Assembly (NCBI GenBank): GCA_024278415.1
Contig: JAJRTI010000884.1
Coordinates: forward strand, 1 to 11,664
Source: Planctomycetota bacterium
GTDB lineage: Bacteria; Planctomycetota; Brocadiia; JAJRTI01
DNA: 11,664 nucleotides
Reading direction: 5' to 3'
How positions within the stretch are numbered: position 1 is the stretch's first letter; the number at the start of each line of letters is the position of its first letter. The translations under genes and the position numbers were made by a program. Shown here one piece after another: positions 5,689 through 11,664 of the stretch. The notes below the pieces were generated by a model, which did no database searches, had not been told where the DNA came from, and saw nothing but the letters and a program-made list of their open reading frames with translations.

Positions 5689-6080
5689 GATTTGACTACT
5701 CCAATGACCTTTTCCCCCCTGCGTTGGTGCTTCCCGCTTGGGTGAGAGCGAGAGGTTCGCAGATCGCGCTGCCATTGCCGGCCAAGGTGGATACAGGAGC
5801 GGGGATAACCGTCCTTCCCGAGCGCATCCAAGGAGAACTCGATTTGATGCCGCTGGGGAGGGTGATGTGTTACGAGGCGCTCAACGACCGTCCTCAACAG
5901 CGGCAGACTTACTTTGTGGAGATGTCGCTCGATCGCGAGAGCTTTGTCCTGGTGGAAGTCATTCTCGCACCGAAGGCCAGGGGCCTGCTGGGCCGCGACG
6001 TGATCAACGACTACGACCTGCACGCATATCCACGGCAGGGATATTTTGAGCTTCATCGCGCCACGAACGCCCCTACCTGA
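5685..6080 (+). CDS. Retropepsin-like (clan AA) aspartic protease
   Basis: Single-domain aspartic protease of 131 residues, the retroviral-protease size, which would act as a homodimer with one catalytic Asp from each subunit. The catalytic strand is AKVDTGAGITVLP (33-45) with Asp36-Thr37-Gly38-Ala39; the second hallmark is GLLGRDVINDY (100-110), equivalent to the retroviral I-[IL]-G-R-D segment. No signal peptide or transmembrane segment is visible, so it is probably cytoplasmic. The GTG start overlaps the upstream stop by four bases, and GGAGG (5673-5677) lies seven bases before it inside the upstream gene, so the pair is translated together. Physiological substrate unknown. Free-standing clan AA proteases occur in many bacteria, often next to small genes of unknown role. 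Confidence 0.85.
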   Translation: MRFDYSNDLFPPALVLPAWVRARGSQIALPLPAKVDTGAGITVLPERIQGELDLMPLGRVMCYEALNDRPQQRQTYFVEMSLDRESFVLVEVILAPKARGLLGRDVINDYDLHAYPRQGYFELHRATNAPT

Positions 6081-6371
6081 ACATGTGGAGGGAAGACCAC
6101 AGAACGCATAGGGTCGCCAGATGATTCGCAATTGAACCAAGATGATGCCGGAGGACGAGACACTCGCACCGACTGCAGCGCCCAAGGCTTTAGCGGCCAC
6201 GTGGCTGACATCCTCAACGTTCGCACCGAGGACGTGGGAATGCTTCTGTGGCCTCGCTTTGCCTGTCCCATAGGAACCGTTGGAGAGTAGGGCGCTGCCC
6301 TCACGGCCAGTGCGCACTCAATACTTCCGTAGCCAAACCAAACAGCTGACCACCACACATAGGAGCCGCCA
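6081..6371. other. Intergenic region with no recognised feature
   Basis: These 291 bases between the protease and the AICAR transformylase hold no convincing gene, RNA or repeat. Only AGGAG (6361-6365), the ribosome site of the following gene, can be assigned. No good promoter was found by eye, though the next gene must have one. Confidence 0.5.
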
Positions 6372-7673
6372 ATGTCCGACCTGAAGAAGGCCTACCGTAC
6401 CGTCATGGACGACCACTTCCCCGAGGAAATGACCATCACTTTCGGCGACCAGAAGCTGGTCTACCGCAAGCGCACGTGGAAGATCCAAGATGAGGGCGGC
6501 GTGGTCGTGGAGAAGGGCCTACGCTACGGCGAGAACCCGGGCCAAGAGGCCGCGCTCTACGAACTCGTCAACGGCAACCTGGTACTCGGCGATTGCCAGT
6601 TCATCCGGCCCGGCAAGGGCCTGGTGAGCTGCATCAGCGAGGAGGCCATGCTCCAGTTCGGCAAGCACCCGGGCAAGACCAACCTCACCGATATCGACAA
6701 CGCACTCAACATCCTCAAGTACCTCACCAACCGGCCCGCGTGCTCCATCATGAAGCACAACAACCCGTGTGGAGTGGCGGTGGCCGATGCGATCGCCGAG
6801 GCTTACTTCAAGGCGAACCGCGCGGACCGCATCGCCGCGTTCGGCGGGTGCGCGGCCTGCAACCGGCCCATCGACAAGGCGGCCGCGGAGTTGATGAGCG
6901 AGAACTACCTCGAAGTCGTCGTCGCGCCGGACTATGAAGAAGGCGCAGTCGACATCCTCGCGAGCCGCAAGAACCTGCGCATCGTTCGCATCGCCGCGAT
7001 GGAACGCCTGGCCGAGTGGGCGAACGAGCGGTTCGTCGACTTTAAGTGCCTCATCGACGGCGGCATTGTCGTGCAACAGTCGCCTCTCAACATCATCCGA
7101 TCCGCGGCGGATTTCCAGATTGCCACGGCCACCAAAGGGGGCGTTGAATACAAGATCGAGCGCCAACCCACCGAAGCGGAATTGGCCGATCTGCTCTTCG
7201 GCTGGCAGGTCGAGCAGGGCATCACGTCCAACTCGGTCATCTACGTGAAGGACGGCGTCACCGTGGGCATCGGCACCGGCGAGCAGGACCGCGTGGGCGT
7301 GGCTGAGATCGCAGTGTATAAGGCCTACACAAAGTACGCGGACGCGATCTGGGCCGAGCACGAGAAAAACACGGACGGCCTGTCCTACAACGAACTCAAG
7401 GACCAGGCCAAGACCGACCCGGCCGCGTCGGAGTTGAAGAAGGAGATCGACGACGCAACGGCCGCGGCCAAGGGCGGGCTCCTCGGCTCGGCCATGGTGT
7501 CGGACGCGTTCTTCCCCAAGCCCGATGGCGTGCTCGTGGGCATCGAACAGGGCGTGACCGCGATCGTGCAGCCCGGCGGATCGATTGAGGACCACGAGGC
7601 CATCCGCGCGTGCAACGAAGCCGACCCGCAGGTGACGATGGTCTTCACCGGCCAGCGCGCGTTCAAGCACTAG
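6372..7673 (+). CDS. purH: Stand-alone AICAR formyltransferase (PurH C-terminal activity)
   Basis: Transfers the formyl group of 10-formyltetrahydrofolate to AICAR, the penultimate step of purine synthesis, in the cytoplasm. The 433 residues hold the AICAR transformylase fold: LRYGENPGQEAALY (50-63), KHNNPCGVAV (128-137) with the catalytic Lys-His pair, AFGG (156-159), SNSVIYVKDGVTVGIGTGEQDRV (286-308), SDAFFPKPDGV (377-387) and QPGGSIEDHEAI (400-411). Bifunctional PurH is usually over 500 residues with an N-terminal IMP cyclohydrolase domain of about 200; here only about 45 unrelated residues precede the transformylase, so the cyclase is absent. Residues about 318-368 form a charged insert before the SDAFFP motif. 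AGGAG lies six bases before the ATG. The symbol fits the transformylase half only; cyclisation of FAICAR must be encoded elsewhere. No other purine gene is in the window. Confidence 0.92.
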   Translation: MSDLKKAYRTVMDDHFPEEMTITFGDQKLVYRKRTWKIQDEGGVVVEKGLRYGENPGQEAALYELVNGNLVLGDCQFIRPGKGLVSCISEEAMLQFGKHPGKTNLTDIDNALNILKYLTNRPACSIMKHNNPCGVAVADAIAEAYFKANRADRIAAFGGCAACNRPIDKAAAELMSENYLEVVVAPDYEEGAVDILASRKNLRIVRIAAMERLAEWANERFVDFKCLIDGGIVVQQSPLNIIRSAADFQIATATKGGVEYKIERQPTEAELADLLFGWQVEQGITSNSVIYVKDGVTVGIGTGEQDRVGVAEIAVYKAYTKYADAIWAEHEKNTDGLSYNELKDQAKTDPAASELKKEIDDATAAAKGGLLGSAMVSDAFFPKPDGVLVGIEQGVTAIVQPGGSIEDHEAIRACNEADPQVTMVFTGQRAFKH

Positions 7674-7720
7674 CACGCCACGCAATGTCCTGGCTTAGTC
7701 GCAAGGTTCCTCTGCCAAAT

Positions 7721-7780
7721 GATGAGAGATGAGAGATGAGGGATGAAAGGCCCTCATCCCTTCATCTCTAATCTCTAATC
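7721..7780. repeat. Imperfect inverted repeat built of GATGAG-type units
   Basis: A purine-rich arm of short tandem units (GATGAGA, GATGAGA, GATGAGG) at 7721-7749 faces a pyrimidine-rich arm with CTCATCCC, TTCATCTC and TAATCTC at 7751-7780. The arms pair over nearly 30 bases with a few mismatches, and the stem is longest at GGGATGA/TTCATCCC-like positions. It lies 47 bases past the AICAR transformylase stop and could act as its terminator, but its make-up suggests a dispersed repeat. Confidence 0.65.
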
Positions 7781-7817
7781 CGCCTATAGACGGCACAAAG
7801 CTCTCTGGAGCCCAACC

Positions 7818-8807
7818 ATGTCTTTCCGAGTCGGACTGATCGGCCTGCACGGCCACCAAGGCGCATTGCTCAACGGATGTCAGGCGCTCGACGACTGCGA
7901 GTTCGTCGCGATCTGCTGCGACGACGCGCCCAAGCTCGAGGCGTTCAAAAGGAGCGAACTCGGCCAGCAGGCGCGCGCGTACACCGACTACCGCGAGATG
8001 CTCGATCAGGAGCCGCTCGACATCTGCGGCGTGTGCAACATCAACAACCAACGCACGCAGATGCTCATCGACCTCGCGGAGGCCGGCATTCATATCCTCA
8101 GCGAGAAACCGCTTGTGACGTCGCTCGACGATCTCGCCAAGGTGCGCGAGGCTGTCGACGCGAGCCCGTCGCGGCTTTCCATGCTCCTCACCATGCGCTT
8201 CACGCCTGCGTATGAATCGGTCCACGACATCATCGCCAGCGGCGCCATTGGCACGGTGGCGCTCGCAACCGTGCAGAAGTCGTACAAACTCGGCGACCGG
8301 CCGCAGTGGCAACGCGCCCGCGAGACGTTTGGCGGCACGATCCCCTTCGTGGGTATCCACGCGCTCGACCTGGTCCGTTGGTGCACCGGGCTGGAGTTCA
8401 CCGAGGGCATGGCGTACCATAGCAACGCGGCGCATCCGGAGATCCGCGAGATGGAGGATAACGCATCCGTCGTCGTGCGGCTCGCCAATGGCGGCACCGC
8501 AACCGCCCGCATCGACTACTGCCGGCCCGCGCCCGCACCTACCCATGGCGACGACCGCCTGCGCGTGGCCGGCAACAAAGGCGTCGTCGAGGTCGTCGAG
8601 TGTGGCACGAAAGTCATCCTCATGACCGAAGATGAGGAGCCGCACGAGGTGCCCTTGCCCGAACCCACGGATTTCTTCGCGGACTACGTCGCCAGCGTCA
8701 AAGGCGAGCGCAAGCACCGCATCGCCGCGGCCGACGCGTTCCGCATGACCGAGATCACCCTCAAGCTGCGCGAGGCCGCGGACGAGGGCCACTTGGTGAA
8801 GCTGTAG
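7818..8807 (+). CDS. Gfo/Idh/MocA family oxidoreductase lacking the conserved Asp
   Basis: Second Gfo/Idh/MocA protein of the window, 329 residues, only distantly similar to the one at 201-1259. The Rossmann fold opens with VGLIGLHGHQG (5-15), a G-x-x-G-H-x-G variant; the SEKP motif is intact at 95-98 with Lys97. The substrate-domain motif reads GGTIPFVGIHALDL (172-185): the two glycines and His181 are kept, but the position of the catalytic Asp is Phe177. Asp184 lies three residues after the His. It may use a different acid, act as a reductase on an unusual substrate, or have lost activity. The ATG is preceded by TGGAG at a spacing of seven. The stop is four bases before the next gene, so the two are probably cotranscribed. 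Cytoplasmic; substrate unknown. Confidence 0.88.
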   Translation: MSFRVGLIGLHGHQGALLNGCQALDDCEFVAICCDDAPKLEAFKRSELGQQARAYTDYREMLDQEPLDICGVCNINNQRTQMLIDLAEAGIHILSEKPLVTSLDDLAKVREAVDASPSRLSMLLTMRFTPAYESVHDIIASGAIGTVALATVQKSYKLGDRPQWQRARETFGGTIPFVGIHALDLVRWCTGLEFTEGMAYHSNAAHPEIREMEDNASVVVRLANGGTATARIDYCRPAPAPTHGDDRLRVAGNKGVVEVVECGTKVILMTEDEEPHEVPLPEPTDFFADYVASVKGERKHRIAAADAFRMTEITLKLREAADEGHLVKL

Positions 8808-8811
8808 ACGA

Positions 8812-10440
8812 ATGGCGGAGAAACGCAAGCGCGCAGAAACGCGGAGGTGCGGAGAGAAGGAACGCTCCGCCTCGGATACGAAACCGCTGCTGGCCGTCTG
8901 CGCCGCGCTCGTGCGCGACGGCAAAGTGCTGCTGGGCAAACGGTCACAGGAGAAACCGCTTGACCCGCTCAAGTGGGCGCTCTTCGGCGGGCACGTCGAG
9001 CCGGGGGAGGCGCATGACGATGCGATTCGCCGGGAGTTGCGCGAGGAGTTGGGGATCGACGCCGAAGAAATCGAGTGTATCGGCACGCTGCCGGAGAGCG
9101 GCGAGAAACTTCGCTGCCTGACCGACGTGTACGTCGTCACAAAGTGGCGGGGCGAGCCCCGGAACCTGCAAGAGCACGATGAGATTCGCTGGGTCTCACC
9201 GGAAGACTTCGGAACGCTCGACCTGTCGCCGGGGCTGGCGGCCATCGAGGAGCAGTTAGGCCTGTTCGACGCGATTCGCCGGCTCTCGAGCCGCGCACAC
9301 CCCCCGCGGCGTGGGTTCAAGAATCTGGCGATCAACTTGAGCTTGCTTCTCGCGGCGTCGCTGGTGACGCTCGCGGCGATGGAGGGCGTACTGCACTACA
9401 TGAACAAGCCCCTGCTGTTGGTGTGTGGGTGGAAGTCCGACTCGATCGCCAGCGAGTTGAACCAACTGGGCTACCGGGGACACCCCATCCAGTACTCCGA
9501 CGATGACCACGTGATCGTGCTGCTCGGCGACTCTCACGTACAGGCGAATGCGTGCTCCTACGACTGGATGCCTGAGCGCAGGTTGGAACACTACCTCCGC
9601 CGCGCCGGCCACAAGGTCCGCGTCTTTTCGATTGCGTCGTTTGGCTATGGCCAGGACCAACAGCTTCTCGCGTTGCGCGAGTACTTCGCGCACCACCGCG
9701 CGGACACAGTGCTGTTGTGGCAGACGCCGGTCAACGACGTGTGGAACAATACGTTCCCCACGCTCATGCCCGACATCTGCCCGCCGAAGCCCACGTTTTG
9801 GCTCGAAGACGGCAAGCTCTGCGGACCCACCGCAGCCATCGGCGAGCGCCTGGAGCGCTTCCACCTCCAGGCCCTGTGGCGCCGCGTGTTCGGCACGGGC
9901 ATCAACGACGCGTGGGAGGCGCGTCTGCCGCGGGCCTACCAGCCGCTTGCCGGTTATGAGGGGCCCGTCGATACCACCTGGCAGCAACACTGGGACCGCA
10001 ATTACGGGATGATCCAGCTCGAACGCCTCGACCGCGACAAGCATCACTGGTCGATGTATCTCACGCCCCCCAGCCCACGGATTCAGTACGGGCTCGACCT
10101 CACCCGCCGGCTCCTGCACGAAATCGAATCCCTCTCCCGTTCGCACGGCGCCGCTTTCGTCCTTTTCCGAGTCATATTCCCCTCGCCGCCAGGCGCCGTG
10201 CGCGCGATCCACGACGAACGCGTGTATGTGCTCAACGGCAAATACTACCGCGCATCGGGCCAACAGTTCCGGGACAACGTGGCCTACCTGCAGAAGGGTT
10301 TCAAAGGTTTCGAGGTCGCCGTGGAGACGGAGAAGTGGCGCGTGGGGCCGGAGGATGCCCATCTGAACGAGCACGCGACGGACGAGGTCATGGCCAAGGT
10401 GGCGGCGAAGGTGGGAGCGATTCTGGCTGGCACGCGCTGA
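8812..10440 (+). CDS. Nudix hydrolase - transmembrane - SGNH hydrolase fusion
   Basis: A 542-residue two-enzyme fusion. Residues about 24-155 form a Nudix domain with a perfect G-x5-E-x7-R-E-U-x-E-E-x-G-U box (60-82), which in this family binds Mg and cleaves nucleoside-diphosphate-linked compounds. Residues about 171-195 (NLAINLSLLLAASLVTLAAM) form one transmembrane helix. Residues about 230-540 look like an SGNH/GDSL hydrolase: LLGDSH (237-242, nucleophile Ser241), NDVWNN near 308 and DAHLNEH (515-521) supplying Asp and His. The Nudix part would lie on one side of the membrane, most likely inside, and the SGNH part on the other. The first 20 residues are basic and repeat-like (AETRRCGEKE), and no ribosome site precedes the ATG, which is four bases after the previous stop; coupling is likely. 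The halves may once have been separate genes joined by stop loss. Substrates unknown. Confidence 0.85.
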   Translation: MAEKRKRAETRRCGEKERSASDTKPLLAVCAALVRDGKVLLGKRSQEKPLDPLKWALFGGHVEPGEAHDDAIRRELREELGIDAEEIECIGTLPESGEKLRCLTDVYVVTKWRGEPRNLQEHDEIRWVSPEDFGTLDLSPGLAAIEEQLGLFDAIRRLSSRAHPPRRGFKNLAINLSLLLAASLVTLAAMEGVLHYMNKPLLLVCGWKSDSIASELNQLGYRGHPIQYSDDDHVIVLLGDSHVQANACSYDWMPERRLEHYLRRAGHKVRVFSIASFGYGQDQQLLALREYFAHHRADTVLLWQTPVNDVWNNTFPTLMPDICPPKPTFWLEDGKLCGPTAAIGERLERFHLQALWRRVFGTGINDAWEARLPRAYQPLAGYEGPVDTTWQQHWDRNYGMIQLERLDRDKHHWSMYLTPPSPRIQYGLDLTRRLLHEIESLSRSHGAAFVLFRVIFPSPPGAVRAIHDERVYVLNGKYYRASGQQFRDNVAYLQKGFKGFEVAVETEKWRVGPEDAHLNEHATDEVMAKVAAKVGAILAGTR

Positions 10441-10442
10441 CG

Positions 10443-10525
10443 TCGTGTCTGCGGACACGATGCAATTCCCGCATGCTGGCGCATGCGGCTACCCTGCCTG
10501 CGCCGCGCACGGCGCGGCAGGCAGG
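10443..10525. terminator. Three hairpins between convergent genes, likely bidirectional terminator
   Basis: Three inverted repeats fill the 105-base gap between two converging genes: TCGTGTC/GACACGA (10443-10460), CCGCATGC/GCATGCGG around TGGC (10469-10488), and CCTGCCTG plus CGCCG facing CGGCG plus CAGGCAGG around 10493-10525 with a three-base bulge. Each would fold on either strand, fitting a bidirectional terminator, but there are no T-runs. The last could also be a dispersed repeat. Confidence 0.55.
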
Positions 10526-10545
10526 CGCATCGCGTCCCCAGGCGC

Positions 10546-11664
10546 CTACTTCCCCCACCGCAACCACACCGCGCGCCAGTCCTGCGACGCAAGCTTTAGC
10601 CGAAGCGTCGCGCCTTCCATGGGCAGCGGCTCACCGGTCATGCCGTCGCTTGCTTGGAGCGGGGCATCGATACCCAGCGCCTCTGTGTCGAGCGCCACGG
10701 CCACCTCCGCGTCCTCGCGGCTCAAGTTCGCCACGTACGCGAGCACGCCGTTCTTCGGGTGGCGGAAGAGGCTCGCGTAGCAGTCCTTGGGCGAGACCTG
10801 CACGTACTTGGCGTTGCTCCAGTACGGCAGCCATTGCGCTTGCTTCACTCCGAATCGCTCGCGCAGGCGCCAGAGCCCTGCGCAGAGCGCCAAGTCCGCT
10901 GTGCGCTCAGGGCGCACGGGCACGTCGTGGAGGATCGCGAGCGCCCAACACTTGCGGTACTCGCCCAGAATGTAATAGAGCAGATCCGCCGGCACGCCCC
11001 AATTGTAGCCCATGAACTCCGTGCGGAAGCGGTCGAGCGGCAGCGCGTCGGTCTTGAACTTCGCGCCGCGGCGGAGCTGCTCGCCATTCCAGTAGCTCGT
11101 GGCGAACGCGAGCGCGGGCGCGTGCATCGCGTCGTACACGTGCACGTCCACGATGCCGTCCGGCTTGCGCTGCTTGATTGCGGTGTAGAGCCGGCGAATG
11201 AGCCGGCGCACCGCGAACACGGGGTACGTCGGCCCGATCGTGCCGTCCGGCTTGCGATACCCGCACCCGTGCGCGGTGTTCGCGCAGGGCAGCGCGCGGG
11301 TGGTGCTGTCGAGATACACGCCGTCGATGCCGAACTCGTCGACCATGCGCGCAACGCCGTCGACGATGAAGTCTTGCCAGCAGCTTCGCGGGCACGCGAT
11401 GAACGCCATTTGCCCCGGCAGGCCGGGCATCGTGAGCGGGTACGGGATAAGCGGCTTGACCGCCATCTCGTCCTTGAACGCCTCGGCCTCCGGCGCGAGT
11501 TCCGACATGAGGAACCCGCCGGTGTACGGCACGCCCTGAAGGCCGTGCTTGTGCAGCGCGTTCATGAGCCGCCGCGCTTCGTCCTCATACCCCAGCGGCC
11601 ACGGGTACGCGAACGGCCGCCACCATCGCAGGATGAGCATCGCCCGCGCGCCCAGGTCTTGGTA
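10546..11664 (-). CDS. DUF6067-like glycoside-hydrolase-type protein, 5' end cut off
   Basis: The C-terminal 373 residues of a longer protein; the frame stays open to the window edge, so the true start and any signal peptide lie beyond base 11664. It resembles the TIM-barrel glycoside-hydrolase domains of the DUF6067 type common in Planctomycetota-like genomes. Visible segments, in partial numbering: a barrel strand FGIDGVYLDST (111-121), CANTAHGCGYRKPDG (127-141), VDVHVYDAMHAPALAFATSYWNGEQ (172-196) with a candidate acidic residue Glu195, and RTEFMGYNWGVPADLL (214-229). The C-terminal 90 residues, rich in alternating strands and ending WRAVWLRWGK, look like a beta-sandwich. The ATG at 11640 is internal. 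The family assignment is from memory; function is probably on polysaccharide or glycoconjugate, substrate unknown. It converges with the fusion gene. Confidence 0.75.
   Translation of the reverse strand, partial: YQDLGARAMLILRWWRPFAYPWPLGYEDEARRLMNALHKHGLQGVPYTGGFLMSELAPEAEAFKDEMAVKPLIPYPLTMPGLPGQMAFIACPRSCWQDFIVDGVARMVDEFGIDGVYLDSTTRALPCANTAHGCGYRKPDGTIGPTYPVFAVRRLIRRLYTAIKQRKPDGIVDVHVYDAMHAPALAFATSYWNGEQLRRGAKFKTDALPLDRFRTEFMGYNWGVPADLLYYILGEYRKCWALAILHDVPVRPERTADLALCAGLWRLRERFGVKQAQWLPYWSNAKYVQVSPKDCYASLFRHPKNGVLAYVANLSREDAEVAVALDTEALGIDAPLQASDGMTGEPLPMEGATLRLKLASQDWRAVWLRWGK

Noticed and set aside
6081..6371. Possible tRNA or small RNA in the gap before the AICAR transformylase
   Set aside because: No T-loop GTTCRA sequence with matching acceptor ends was found on either strand and no strong hairpin-T-run stands out.
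6519..7685. A 388-codon minus-strand frame opposite the AICAR transformylase
   Set aside because: It mirrors a highly conserved enzyme; the translation is low-complexity Val/Arg/Leu-rich with no motif.
7721..7780. Possible CRISPR-like array
   Set aside because: The units are only 6-8 bases, without spacers of uniform length and without cas genes. It is a slippage-type inverted repeat.
1368..7789. The 10-mer CCGCCTATAG at 1368-1377 and again at 7780-7789, next to two repeats
   Set aside because: Many 10-mer matches are expected by chance within 11.6 kb, and the flanking bases do not match.
7695..9335. A 546-codon open frame on the minus strand
   Set aside because: It lies opposite two well-motivated genes (Gfo/Idh/MocA and Nudix), reads through an intergenic repeat, and its protein is Arg/Ala/Ser-rich without any domain. 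Antisense open frames of this size are common in GC-rich DNA.
9256..10458. A 400-codon minus-strand frame opposite the SGNH part
   Set aside because: No recognisable domain; composition is typical of an antisense shadow, and the plus strand has full catalytic motifs.

Overview
This is a GC-rich bacterial window whose real genes mostly use G or C at third codon positions. It combines two Gfo/Idh/MocA oxidoreductases, a sulfatase-fold enzyme, a sialidase-like beta-propeller, a DUF6067-like glycoside-hydrolase protein, a membrane-anchored SGNH protein and several palindromic intergenic repeats. This mix is typical of Planctomycetota and neighbouring groups such as Hydrogenedentota or Lentisphaerota. 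That placement is inferred from gene content; no taxonomic marker is present.

Layout. 1-200: non-coding, with a small palindrome. 201-1259 (-): Gfo/Idh/MocA oxidoreductase. 1260-1672: divergent intergenic region with two facing promoters, a long inverted repeat (1371-1448) and a perfect palindrome (1612-1641). 1673-2311 (+): small regulator with two winged helices and relaxed codon use. 2312-2733: intergenic, holding a second, larger copy of the same palindrome (2548-2603). 2734-3729 (+): Asp-box beta-propeller. 3836-5224 (+): sulfatase-fold enzyme behind a good promoter. 5350-6080 (+): translationally coupled pair, a DUF5678-like small protein and a retropepsin-like aspartic protease. 6372-7673 (+): AICAR transformylase lacking the IMP cyclohydrolase domain. 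7818-10440 (+): second Gfo/Idh/MocA protein, then four bases later a Nudix-TM-SGNH fusion. 10441-10545: hairpins between convergent genes. 10546-11664 (-): DUF6067-like glycoside-hydrolase protein, cut by the window end.

The oxidoreductases, propeller, sulfatase-fold enzyme and glycoside-hydrolase-like protein fit a carbohydrate-processing neighbourhood, but each has its own signals and only two pairs look like operons (5350-6080 and 7818-10440). PurH-like AICAR transformylase is housekeeping.

Most worth a second look: the sulfatase-fold enzyme has Thr where the formylglycine Cys/Ser should be; the regulator is bracketed by two copies of one palindrome; the Nudix-TM-SGNH fusion; and the small-protein/aspartic-protease pair.
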